A stretch of DNA of 64,000 nucleotides, from the NCBI GenBank assembly GCA_022376925.1, contig JAIOJX010000032.1, forward strand, positions 207,014,939-207,078,938, given 5' to 3'. The notes under the pieces were generated by a model, which ran no database searches, was not told the DNA's origin, and worked only from the letters and a program-made list of their open reading frames with translations. Below, one piece after another: positions 24,811-35,794 of the stretch. Both the position numbers and the translations under genes were made by a program. Numbering within the stretch: the stretch's first letter is position 1; each line of letters starts with the position of its first letter. The stretch comes from Tragulus kanchil. Lineage: Eukaryota; Chordata; Mammalia; Artiodactyla; Tragulidae.

Positions 24811-25917
24811 GATTTGAAGTGATGGTGGAGATGGAGCCCAGAGTGGATTACATGGTCCACTTAAATAAGGCCATGCTTTATTGAGGGCTGCTGGGTTTGG
24901 ACATGTCAAGTGGAGAATAGTAGACTTTTCTTTGTCCTCCTTTGCCCTCCCAGAGGCTGCTGCTCCATCCTTTAGTACCCGATTTCTTTTGATCTATACT
25001 TTTTTGTATGATGTTTTGATTTCTCTTCACAGCCTTCACTTTGCTTTGTTTTATTTTGTGTGTATCCTTGGAGCAGGTAAAAAGAAAGGAAGCTCTTAAA
25101 TTACTATTATAAATCCCTACTGTCCCATTTATTCCATCTCAGGAGAAATCATTCATCAGCTTTTTCTCATGTGACTCTTTTGTGCCAAAAGTCTTTTCTC
25201 AGCCAGCAAAAGGAATTTATGTTATAATGACAATATTTTTCCAACAGTTTTTTAATCCTCTTATGTCCCCAAAATGTCTCTTTGCATTTAATGTCAAATT
25301 AAAAGCTAAGCCAGTTCTGTGTTAATCCTGAGAGAGGAAAGAATGGTTTTAAAGATTGTTAAAGAAATCATGAAGATTTCTTGGGTCTTTAATATGAAAA
25401 TTTCAGGTCACCAAGGATACTTGCAATATACATTGGGGCCAAAGGAAAGTAGAATGGTCAGCATCTCAATTTAGACTTACCTATTACTTTCTACTCTGAA
25501 TACACTCGTAGAAGCTACTTGTGGTGTAACTCCTTATGTATTTAATATTTATCTAACTCTTGGTTTTCGTGGTTGAGTTTTGTAATGGGTGAAGAATCTA
25601 CTCATTCTTTGCCCTTTAAGGAATGTGATAGCTTGGTTTTTATCCCGTCTGTCCTCCTTAGCCTTTACATAATTTTATCTTATTGTTTTGCTTTGTGTTT
25701 CTAAAATAATGGCTTTGGCTTGTTTTTTCTTGAATGTTTCTGCAGTTTGGTTTGAGTATCTGGCTTTGGGCACCCCTCCTGAACCTTGGAGTCCATCTGT
25801 ACTTGTGACTTATGGAAGGCAGAAATCAGTGTTTTTTATGGAATATTAACTTTTTTTAATATTATATATGTGTGTGTCTCTCCCCCTACCCTCTTCCTTT
25901 TTGGTCTCTTTTAAAAG
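24811..25917. other. NUMB intron before the first visible exon
   Basis: AT-rich intron. A short TG run and a long pyrimidine tract (25865-25912) precede the exon at 25918. I looked here and upstream for the 33-nt alternative PTB exon (ERKFFKGFFGK) and did not find it. Confidence 0.6.
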
Positions 25918-25992
25918 ACTGGAAAGAAAGCAGTTAAGGCAGTCCTGTGGGTATCGGCAGATGGACTCAGAGTTGTGGATGAGAAAACTAAG
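25918..25992 (+). CDS. NUMB: NUMB exon, PTB domain part 1 (75 nt)
   Basis: The exon encodes 25 residues starting TGKKAVKAVLWVSADGLRVV, a central beta-strand region of the phosphotyrosine-binding (PTB) domain that binds NPxY-like peptides. A pyrimidine-rich tract and AG at 25916-25917 precede it, and a GT donor follows at 25993. Phase is 0 at both ends. In known NUMB genes this exon follows the optional 33-nt PTB insert exon; that insert was not found upstream in the window. It is a single copy, outside the duplicated blocks. Confidence 0.95.
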
Positions 25993-27200
25993 GTAAAACT
26001 TTCATAAGCATACGTGTTACTGCTTATGGTTTTTATCCCTATGATCAAATATAATGCCATTAAACTGTTGTAGTCACTCGATATCCTTCCACTTTGTCCA
26101 AAGTACAACCTTCTGAGAGACTAGTTAATGTTCAGAAAACCAATTTAGTTACTCATTTACCTTATGAAGGTAAGAGAAAAAAATGGAAGAGAATTCTCTC
26201 AGCATTTTGTTCTACATAATACAGCATGTTTAGCCTACAGGGTATTTGTGTTTAATGTTAAGATCTGAATTCTGTTTTTGTTCTGACACATTAAAAAAAA
26301 AAAGATTACCCCCACAAATATGATGTAAAAAATGATAGGCCTTTCACTACAGTTAAAAAAAAAAGACCCCATCTAAAATTTCTTCCTGTTTCTTAATAAA
26401 ACACTATTTTTAGAAAGTGATATTTGAACTGATTAACCTACTATTTAACTGAAGACTCAAGTGAAATCTTAAGGACTAGTAAATTGCTCATTTGGGTTGA
26501 CGTTTATTTAGAATCCACACAATATTTCAAATATATGTAGCATTTTCCATTTGAAAGAAATTATCCTATGTACCTAAATAAGAATAGACATGGACTCTGC
26601 CCTTAGAGAGGATAAGGCTTATTTACTTATACAAGTACATTTAATCATTAATTAAAACTTTCTAAAAGACCTAAAATCTGGAGATATTAACATAAGGCAG
26701 TTTTCAAAAAACAAAAACTCAGATGTTACCTAAAGGAGGAAAAAGTCTGGCAGACAAAGAACAGTGTCCATGGGTAGCTTGCCTGATATTTTTTAAGTGA
26801 TTTAATTTAGCTACATTTTACTTCTTTTGACTAAGACTTTTAAGTTTAAGAGAAGTATTCTTAAATGTACATTACAGTTGAAAACAACTGTCATTTTCAT
26901 TAGCTTATTTTTAAGAACCTGTGTAATTTTCATTCTTGCTTTGAAATTTGTTGTATGTGGAGGCTATGTTTTTAATTGCCTTACACAGCAGTTATTAGTA
27001 GAAAGTGATTAGGTGATGTTGCCCTCTGGTGGTTACTTACAACACTGGAATTAATTAATTCTTCCCACATTGAATGATAATAGTAATTGATGACTTGTCA
27101 CCCTGGGACCCATCATGAGCAGAAAAATTTTGTGATGCGTACGATTTATAAAGGGCTCATATTTAGAATATATAAATAACTCTATATATCAAAAGAAAAA
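25993..27200. other. NUMB intron, no feature recognised
   Basis: AT-rich sequence with A runs at 26290 and 26355. I see no exon, SINE or duplicated block. Confidence 0.6.
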
Positions 27201-27454
27201 TGACAGGACAATTCAAAAGTCTTGAAGAATCACTTTGCTTAAGAGGAAATTAATAGTAATCAAAAGTTATAGAAAAGAGAATGAGCCACCAGATTTGCAA
27301 AACTTTGAAGAATTGATTGGCACATTTGTGGAGCAACAGGAATTCTCCTAGTTATGCTTTATAAAAGCCATTTTGCTTGTGTATTTCAGCACTTACAGCT
27401 TCTACCTTAGCGTCTAGGGATTTTAGGCCAATGGAATATCACAAAGAAAAGCGA

Positions 27455-27762
27455 GGGCTTCCCTGGTGGTCCAGTGGGTAAGGACACCGCCTTGCAGTGC
27501 AAGGGACGCCAGTTTGATCCCTGGCCTGGGAAGATCCCACGTGCCGCGGAGCGGCTGGACCGATGTGTCCAATTACCGAGCCGGAGCTCTGGAGCGCATG
27601 CGCCCAGAGCCCGTGCTCTGCAACAATAGAGGCCACTGCGATGGGAGGCCCATACGGGCCAAGGAACAAAGATGGATGAAAATAAATAAATGAAAGACCA
27701 ATAGAAGTGACCCACCCACCTCCCTCCCTCCCCCAAAATAAATAAATAAATATTTAAAAAAA
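27455..27762 (+). mobile_element. tRNA-Glu SINE, long 3' form, with TSD (repeated at 28570-28891)
   Basis: It reads gggcttccctggtggtccag, then gggtaaggacaccgccttgc, gatccctggcctgggaag, a C-rich extension and an AAATAAAT tail. The flanks aaagaaaagcga (27443) and aaagaaaagtga (27763) form an 11/12 target-site duplication. In the second copy the C-rich extension is longer. Confidence 0.9.
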
Positions 27763-28240
27763 AAAGAAAAGTGAAAGAACCTCAATATTTTAAAAAATAT
27801 TGTTATATTTATACTATGTATTATACTCTGCCATCAGTAAGCATATAAACAGAGAATCTTGCTCAAAATTAAATGCTCAATAAGTTAAATACATAGAATC
27901 GTTCTGGAAATGATGTTATTGAATGTAAGTTACATGAGAATTTGATTAAATTTATTGATTTACATATATTGTAAAATTGAACGTCATAAAACTAGAATCA
28001 GCAAGCATATATTACAGAACATGAAGCTGAGGTACGGGGAACATCTGGGGAGAGCTTCTCTTGGGATCTCTTCTAGGTCAGGTTCTTAGTGTTCAGACTT
28101 CTGACTCAGATCAAGCTACTCCACAGACATGGTGCATTAGCTGTAAGGGTTCTCTGTTGTGAAATAAACATCCTGTGTTTCTTCTGAGAAACTTGATTAA
28201 CCTTAAAAGTCACTATTTCTTTGTGTTTCCCTTTTTCTAG

Positions 28241-28315
28241 GACCTCATAGTTGACCAGACAATAGAAAAGTCGTGCCCCAGACAGGAACTTTGACAGGGC
28301 CTTCTCTTACATATG
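28241..28315 (+). pseudogene. NUMB: Truncated, rearranged copy of the NUMB 141-nt PTB exon
   Basis: The intronic pyrimidine tract and AG at 28239-28240 are intact. The exon starts correctly ([10 protein letters not shown]) but lacks about 11 bases of the next stretch and stops abruptly after the codons for SYI, where the sequence jumps back to a copy of intronic DNA from 27201. It has no splice donor. It sits exactly at the junction of a 1.1-kb direct duplication, so it is most likely a misassembled contig end and not a real exon. Confidence 0.85.
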
Positions 28316-29368
28316 TGACAGGACAATTCAAAAGTCTTGAAGAATCACTTTGCTTAAGAGGAAATTAATAGTAATCAAAAGTTATAGAAAAGAGAATGAG
28401 CCACCAGATTTGCAAAACTTTGAAGAATTGATTGGCACATTTGTGGAGCAACAGGAATTCTCCTAGTTATGCTTTATAAAAGCCATTTTGCTTGTGTATT
28501 TCAGCACTTACAGCTTCTACCTTAGCGTCTAGGGATTTTAGGCCAATGGAATATCACAAAGAAAAGCGAGGGCTTCCCTGGTGGTCCAGTGGGTAAGGAC
28601 ACCGCCTTGCAGTGCAAGGGACGCCAGTTTGATCCCTGGCCTGGGAAGATCCCACGTGCCGCGGAGCGGCTGGACCGATGTGTCCAATTACCGAGCCGGA
28701 GCTCTGGAGCGCATGCGCCCAGAGCCCGTGCTCTGCAACAATAGAGGCCACTGCGATGGGAGGCCCATACGGGCCAAGGAACAAAGATGGATGAAAATAG
28801 ATAAATGAAAGACCAATAGAAGTGACCCACCCACCCCTCTCCCTCCCCAACCCGCCTCCCCCAAAATAAATAAATAAATATTTAAAAAAAAAAGAAAAGT
28901 GAAAGAACCTCAATATTTTAAAAAATATTGTTATATTTATACTATGTATTATACTCTGCCATCAGTAAGCATATAAACAGAGAATCTTGCTCAAAATTAA
29001 ATGCTCAATAAGTTAAATACATAGAATCGTTCTGGAAATGATGTTATTGAATGTAAGTTACATGAGAATTTGATTAAATTTATTGATTTACATATATTGT
29101 AAAATTGAACGTCATAAAACTAGAATCAGCAAGCATATATTACAGAACATGAAGCTGAGGTACGGGGAACATCTGGGGAGAGCTTCTCTTGGGATCTCTT
29201 CTAGGTCAGGTTCTTAGTGTTCAGACTTCTGACTCAGATCAAGCTACTCCACAGACATGGTGCATTAGCTGTAAGGGTTCTCTGTTGTGAAATAAACATC
29301 CTGTGTTTCTTCTGAGAAACTTGATTAACCTTAAAAGTCACTATTTCTTTGTGTTTCCCTTTTTCTAG

Positions 29369-29509
29369 GACCTCATAGTTGACCAGACAATAGAAAAAGT
29401 CTCTTTCTGTGCCCCAGACAGGAACTTTGACAGGGCCTTCTCTTACATATGTCGTGACGGCACAACTCGGCGCTGGATCTGTCACTGCTTCATGGCCGTC
29501 AAGGACACG
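29369..29509 (+). CDS. NUMB: NUMB exon, PTB domain part 2 (141 nt), intact copy 1
   Basis: The exon encodes 47 residues, [17 protein letters not shown] through FMAVKDT, the later beta strands of the PTB fold with the [18 protein letters not shown] segment. The acceptor is CTAG ending at 29368 and the donor GTGAGT starts at 29510. Phase is 0 at both ends. An identical exon lies 1103 bp downstream, and a truncated one lies upstream at 28241. Only one is expected in the real gene. The identity of the copies and their flanks points to artificial duplication. Confidence 0.93.
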
Positions 29510-30471
29510 GTGAGTCCAGTAGCATGAGTGTCATCATGACTAGCCTCAGTCACCAAGCTTCTTCTAGGTCGACTCAGCCAGACAGTTCCCACTACAGTTT
29601 TAATAAGTGCGTGCTGTTACAGCACTTGTAAGCACCTACACTAGCCTGCTTTCACTCCTTTTATTTAGGTAGTTCACACTCTTGATGTAACCCTGCCACT
29701 CACAGAGCAAGATGATTGGCTGAGATCCAAGGTCATTAAAGGAAAATAAAAGTGCTCTTGTTGATGATAGCCGCTAAACTTTATTAGAAACTTTTCGTTA
29801 TTGAAACTGTTTTCAAGAGCCTTATGTGTATTTGTTTGCTAATTCATCTGAGTAGGAAATATTGGCATTTGAAAGGTGCTTATGAATTCATTTGCAAAAG
29901 GAGACTACCAGAAGAACTGAGTTGGAGTATATTTTTAATTGATTAAAAAGAGTAATATTAAATTATGGTACAATGAGCTGTGCTAGAAATTGTTACATAG
30001 TAGAAATTTTCAGTTTTGTTTAAAAGTAGAGAATAATTGAATCTGTTGTCTTTCATCAAATTACCCAAAGTTCTGATATGAAAGACAAGTCTCTTCGGTG
30101 ATGATGATCTTAATAACATTAGCATTGAGTATGTAACTTTGAGTTTTTAAAAACCCAGACGAAATAAGGCAGTGTGGCTATTCATGAAAGCTACAGTGAG
30201 TTCAGTGAACTTTTGCCAGGAAGAGAAGTGGTGGCCAAACTCTAATATTGACCAAAAGCTTTTTTAAAAGCAATTATATAAACAAATATTAGAAGCTCAG
30301 GCTCTGAATCAGATATGGGTCCCAGTCCTGTTTCTGGTTCTTACTAGCTGTGGGATTTGGGCAGGCATTAGCTGTAAGGGTTCTCTGTTGTGAAATAAAC
30401 ATCCTGTGTTTCTTCTGAGAAACTTGATTAACCTTAAAAGTCACTATTTCTTTGTGTTTCCCTTTTTCTAG

Positions 30472-30612
30472 GACCTCATAGTTGACCAGACAATAGAAAA
30501 AGTCTCTTTCTGTGCCCCAGACAGGAACTTTGACAGGGCCTTCTCTTACATATGTCGTGACGGCACAACTCGGCGCTGGATCTGTCACTGCTTCATGGCC
30601 GTCAAGGACACG
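30472..30612 (+). CDS. NUMB: NUMB exon, PTB domain part 2 (141 nt), intact copy 2
   Basis: This repeats the exon at 29369-29509 with the same acceptor, the same donor (GTGAGT at 30613) and the same 47 codons. It lies in the right-hand copy of a 1103-bp direct duplication, and its downstream intron runs on into unique sequence, so it is the better placed copy for joining to the next exon. If both copies were real and spliced together, the frame would be kept but the PTB domain would be disrupted by an internal repeat. Confidence 0.93.
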
Positions 30613-31523
30613 GTGAGTCCAGTAGCATGAGTGTCATCATGACTAGCCTCAGTCACCAAGCTTCTTCTAGGTCGACTCAGCCAGACAGTTCCCACTACAG
30701 TTTTAATAAGTGCGTGCTGTTACAGCACTTGTAAGCACCTACACTAGCCTGCTTTCACTCCTTTTATTTAGGTAGTTCACACTCTTGATGTAACCCTGCC
30801 ACTCACAGAGCAAGATGATTGGCTGAGATCCAAGGTCATTAAAGGAAAATAAAAGTGCTCTTGTTGATGATAGCCGCTAAACTTTATTAGAAACTTTTCG
30901 TTATTGAAACTGTTTTCAAGAGCCTTATGTGTATTTGTTTGCTAATTCATCTGAGTAGGAAATATTGGCATTTGAAAGGTGCTTATGAATTCATTTGCAA
31001 AAGGAGACTACCAGAAGAACTGAGTTGGAGTATATTTTTAATTGATTAAAAAAAGAGTAATATTAAATTATGGTACAATGAGCTGTGCTAGAAATTGTTA
31101 CATAGTAGAAATTTTCAGTTTTGTTTAAAAGTAGAGAATAATTGAATCTGTTGTCTTTCATCAAATTACCCAAAGTTCTGATATGAAAGACAAGTCTCTT
31201 CGGTGATGATGATCTTAATAACATTAGCATTGAGTATGTAACTTTGAGTTTTTAAAAACCCAGACGAAATAAGGCAGTGTGGCTATTCATGAAAGCTACA
31301 GTGAGTTCAGTGAACTTTTGCCAGGAAGAGAAGTGGTGGCCAAACTCTAATATTGACCAAAAGCTTTTTTAAAAGCAATTATATAAACAAATATTAGAAG
31401 CTCAGGCTCTGAATCAGATATGGGTCCCAGTCCTGTTTCTGGTTCTTACTAGCTGTGGGATTTGGGCAGGTTATTTAACATTTTCTAAGTCTTGGTATCC
31501 ACTTCTGTAAGACAGAGATAACA

Positions 31524-31650
31524 AGGACTTCTCTTGTGGTACAGTGGTTAAGACTCTGTTGCCAATGCAGGGTGTGCAGGTTCAATACCTGATCAGGGAA
31601 GTAAGATCCTACATGCTGTGTGGTGTAACCAAAAGATTTAAAAAAGATGG
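31524..31650 (+). mobile_element. Old tRNA-SINE (CHR type), repeated at 32646-32772
   Basis: A diverged head (acttctcttgtggtacagtg, gttaagactctgttgcc) and B-box ggttcaatacctg, with a short poly-A-like tail. The second copy belongs to duplication 10. Confidence 0.75.
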
Positions 31651-31955
31651 AGATAACAGCTGTGAAGACTAAATTAGGTAACAAGTGTGAGCACTCTGTA
31701 CATAGGGTCTGGCTTGTGGTAACTGCTGTAAAATTGTGGCTGATATTGTTTAAAGCTATTCCTCCTTGGTTTGATACAAGTGCTTTGAAAATGAGTTGAT
31801 AAAACCAAACTGCACTTTCTTCCTCTGTCTCTCAGACCTTAAGTCACAAAGCAGTGTATTTTGCTATCACTACACTCACAAAATCCAAAGAATTTAAGAC
31901 TTCCTATATTTTAAAACCATTTTGTTCTCAAATCAGGCTGTTTGACTCTTATAGG

Positions 31956-32035
31956 CCAGTGGTTCTCTTATATCAGAATCACCTGGAGAACTTGTTAAAT
32001 TAGGTGACTGGGCCCCACCCAGAGTTTTTATTCAG
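31956..32035 (+). repeat. MER5-type hAT relic (repeated at 33079-33158)
   Basis: The signature text ccagtggttctcttatatca, agaatcacctggagaacttg and ctgggccccacccagag is typical of MER5 elements. It is old and non-coding. Confidence 0.7.
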
Positions 32036-33462
32036 TGAGTCAAGGATGGAGTGTAAGGGGTCTGTTCTCAAGAACTTCTGCCGTAAGACCTCGCAGAAAT
32101 AATACACTTCTTTGGCCTATAGTTCTGTCTTTTAATAGAGCCGTGTTCAGGTGTAGATGGTTCTACCTACCTTTTTATCACCCTGTTAAGAAGTTAAATG
32201 GAAACTCTTGTGGATTCACAAAGAATGAGTCTGTCAGTCTGTAAATAAGCAGTCACGTGAGACCTTACAGTTTACCGTCACATGAAATAGGGACAAAAGC
32301 GTTTCAGACATTTACCTCTCCTCATGATATCTGAGTGGTCTTAATAACATTAGCATTGAGTATGTAACTTTGAGTTTAAAACCAGACGAAATAAGGCAGT
32401 GTGGCTATTCATGAAAGCTACAGTGAGTTCAGTGAACTTTTGCCAGGAAGAGAAGTGGTGGCCAAACTCTAATATTGACCAAAAGCTTTTTTAAAAGCAA
32501 TTATATAAACAAATATTAGAAGCTCAGGCTCTGAATCAGATATGGGTCCCAGTCCTGTTTCTGGTTCTTACTAGCTGTGGGATTTGGGCAGGTTATTTAA
32601 CATTTTCTAAGTCTTGGTATCCACTTCTGTAAGACAGAGATAACAAGGACTTCTCTTGTGGTACAGTGGTTAAGACTCTGTTGCCAATGCAGGGTGTGCA
32701 GGTTCAATACCTGATCAGGGAAGTAAGATCCTACATGCTGTGTGGTGTAACCAAAAGATTTAAAAAAGATGGAGATAACAGCTGTGAAGACTAAATTAGG
32801 TAACAAGTGTGAGCACTCTGTACATAGGGTCTGGCTTGTGGTAACTGCTGTAAAATTGTGGCTGATAATTGTTTAAAGCTATTCCTCCTTGGTTTGATAC
32901 AAGTGCTTTGAAAATGAGTTGATAAAACCAAACTGCACTTTCTTCCTCTGTCTCTCAGACCTTAAGTCACAAAGCAGTGTATTTTGCTATCACTACACTC
33001 ACAAAATCCAAAGAATTTAAGACTTCCTATATTTTAAAACCATTTTGTTCTCAAATCAGGCTGTTTGACTCTTATAGGCCAGTGGTTCTCTTATATCAGA
33101 ATCACCTGGAGAACTTGTTAAATTAGGTGACTGGGCCCCACCCAGAGTTTTTATTCAGTGAGTCAAGGATGGAGTGTAAGGGGTCTGTTCTCAAGAACTT
33201 CTGCCGTAAGACCTCGCAGAAATAATACACTTCTTTGGCCTATAGTTCTGTCTTTTAATAGAGCCGTGTTCAGGTGTAGATGGTTCTACCTACCTTTTTA
33301 TCACCCTGTTAAGAAGTTAAATGGAAACTCTTGTGGATTCACAAAGAATGAGTCTGTCAGTCTGTAAATAAGCAGTCACGTGAGACCTTACAGTTTACCG
33401 TCACATGAAATCCTAGGGACAAAAGCGTTTCAGACATTTACCTCTCCTCATGATATCTGATA

Positions 33463-34527
33463 TTGGCATATAGAATGCAGTGAAATTTCTTACTCAGAGC
33501 CATACGTAGGAGCAGCTTCTTACATAGTATGATTTTGGAAACTCCACAGAGGGTTCCCTGTTCTCAAATCTCCGTCACTCTTAAATATGCCAGCAGGTTA
33601 TTGTATCATCTCAAACTTTTTTATTCCACAATTAGGGATATCATTTAAAATCCAGATAACCCTAGCTAAAAAGAAAAAAAGGAATCCACTGAAATTATTA
33701 AATTTACTCTAGGTAATCTTGCGTATCTTTAAAAAATATTTAGTTTATATAAGCCTTCCTCTCTTCCCACACACAAAAAATTCAGATTTATCTGTTTAAT
33801 TCCTTTATAAATAGATAATGTGACTGAAAATATGCTTTTACTTTTGCCTATGTGTGGTTGGAAGGTAGAGTTGGGGTTTGAGAGCTGGAAAAAGAGAAGC
33901 GAGGTATGGGAGAGAGCCTATAAGCGCTGAGAGCCCAAATAAGGCAGGAGGGGAGCATTCAGCAGGGGAGACTGAGAAAGCTCGGCTTTCCTGTGCCTGA
34001 TTTCTTCTCATTGCTGGAGTTGTATTTACTTATCTGAAGTCTTAAGCCTTTTGTTCCTAGACATGTTGACAGTAAATTTAAGCTCTGAAATTTCCCCTGC
34101 CTTCCCATTTGTTTCTTAGAAATGCACAGTAAATATTCCTGCTATTTCCCTAAATGGTAAATAGAGGTTTGCATGTCCAACTTAGGCCTTGGCTCCTTGA
34201 GCCGTGTCTTCTAAGGTGGTGGCCGGAGCTAACGCAAGTGACGGTGGGACCTGACTGTAACTAATATGAACGTGTCGGTGGCTGCTGACAAGGCCCAGGT
34301 TACTGATGGTCATTTTACCCTATACTCACCGCAGTAGAGGATCACAGCATATTACCTAAAGTATTATTCATTTAGATTAATTTGGCATATTAATATACTA
34401 AAATCTAATTTTAAGCTGGAGTTCCTAAAATTTTGCCTGTGTGAAAACAGACTTATTTGTGGTCCAAGCTAATTTGTAATTGTTGAGACCATAACGCTAA
34501 AAATGTTCCTCAAACCTTTATGTACAG
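33463..34527. other. NUMB intron before the 205-nt exon
   Basis: Unique intron. I see no repeats or exons beyond the acceptor region at 34500-34527. Confidence 0.55.
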
Positions 34528-34732
34528 GGTGAAAGATTGAGCCATGCTGTAGGCTGTGCCTTTGCAGCCTGTCTAGAACGTAAGCAGAAGCGGGAGAAGG
34601 AATGTGGAGTGACTGCTACTTTCGATGCCAGTCGGACCACTTTCACAAGAGAAGGATCATTCCGGGTCACCACAGCCACTGAGCAAGCGGAAAGAGAGGA
34701 GATTATGAAACAGATCCAGGATGCCAAAAAAG
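34528..34732 (+). CDS. NUMB: NUMB exon, PTB C-terminal helix and basic linker (205 nt)
   Basis: The exon encodes [20 protein letters not shown], the C-terminal helix of the PTB domain, then [19 protein letters not shown] and an acidic/basic stretch ending MKQIQDAKK. The acceptor is ACAG ending at 34527 and the donor GTACAA starts at 34733. It ends in phase 1 (one G), which combines with CT of the next exon to give Ala. It is a single copy, outside the duplicated blocks. Confidence 0.95.
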
Positions 34733-35509
34733 GTACAATCTGTTCTGCTACCATGTGTATCTAAACGGTTTTTCCCAACAGGTTAATATTTGGAAGCTAC
34801 CACGGGCAAAGAGAACTCATAGCAGTATATGAAGACCTTAAGAACAAAGCCGAAAATCTAAACAAAGTCCTATCCTTTAGAGTGGCTTGTTTAGTGGCTT
34901 CAAAGTATTTTTTCCATTAATTTGAGCTAGGGTACAGTTGAAGAAGCTGCAAAGACATTTAAAAGCAAGATTGGGAAAACCTGTATCCCAGAACAGTTTT
35001 TTCTTTTTTTCTTTTAACGCATCTGATCTCTGTGAGAAGCAAACACTATCAAGGATCTACATCTTAAAGGAAGTGCAAGTCCCCAGTTTAGGCTGCAGAG
35101 GACCCACAGACATTGATACCGGCTGCAGAGGCAGCCAGAGGCTTCTCAGAGACGCTCTCCTGATTCGATTATTACTGGTGTTTCAGTGCTTTCACGAGAA
35201 AAGCCACAGATTTTGAGAAGCTGACCGCTTGCTCTGTTCCTCATAGCCCCATGAGTTTTAGTGTGTGGTTGTGCGGACTGTGAGCTTTTTTAAGGTACAC
35301 TTGGCAGCATAGCAAAAATGTCTTCCAGGCATGCAGGTTCCTCAGGAGGCTGCTGTCTAAAGTTGAGTTGGGTGTGTTTTAGAACCAAGTGATAGAGCTT
35401 AGGGAAAATGCTTTGCATTTTTTGTATAACTTGGGCTGAAACTCAAAACAAGGAGTATTTTGAAATTAAAAAGTTTGGTTTAAATAGACATTAATACAAT
35501 TTTGCTGAT
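34733..35509. other. NUMB intron after the 205-nt exon
   Basis: Unique intron sequence. Nothing is recognised up to the inverted SINE that starts near 35510. Confidence 0.55.
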
Positions 35510-35768
35510 TTTTTTTTTTTTTGTCTCTAAGTCATCATTTATTTTCATCCATCTTTATTCTTTGGCACTTGTGTGCCGCCCATTGCAGTGGCCTCTCTCG
35601 TTGGAGAGTACTGACTCTGGGCACATGCGCTCCAGAGTGCTGGCTCATAATTGGACACAGCGGCCCAGCTGCTTCACGGCATGTGGGATCTTTCCGGACC
35701 AGGGATCGAACCGGTGCCTCTTGCACTGCAAGGCAGATGCTTTACCCACTGAACAACCAGGGAAGCCC
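35510..35768 (-). mobile_element. tRNA-Glu SINE, short 3' form
   Basis: In minus orientation: gggcttccctggttgttcag, B-box ggttcgatccctgg, ending gatggatgaaaataaatgat and A-rich. It is a single copy. Confidence 0.9.
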
Positions 35769-35794
35769 AATTTTGCTCATTTTTTACTATATTC

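Larger units (their letters stand above)
27201..29452 (+). repeat. Direct duplication 8 (about 1115 bp): 27201-28315 / 28316-29452
   Basis: The blocks contain a long-form tRNA-SINE and the start of the 141-nt NUMB exon. The left copy has deletions near its end and stops inside the exon. The right copy has extra C-rich sequence in the SINE extension and carries the exon complete. Confidence 0.95.
29262..31470 (+). repeat. Direct duplication 9 (1103 bp): 29262-30364 / 30365-31470
   Basis: Blocks carrying the complete 141-nt NUMB exon and its downstream intron. The left copy ends tttgggcagg and jumps back to cattagctgtaagg; the right copy continues to ttatttaacattttc. Confidence 0.95.
31213..33462 (+). 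repeat. Direct duplication 10 (1122-1126 bp): 31213-32338 / 32339-33462
   Basis: The right copy begins with compressed homopolymers (gagtttaaaaccagacg against gagtttttaaaaacccagac in the left). The end of the left copy has gaaataggg where the right has gaaatcctaggg. It overlaps duplication 9, so 31213-31470 exists three times in the window. Confidence 0.95.
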
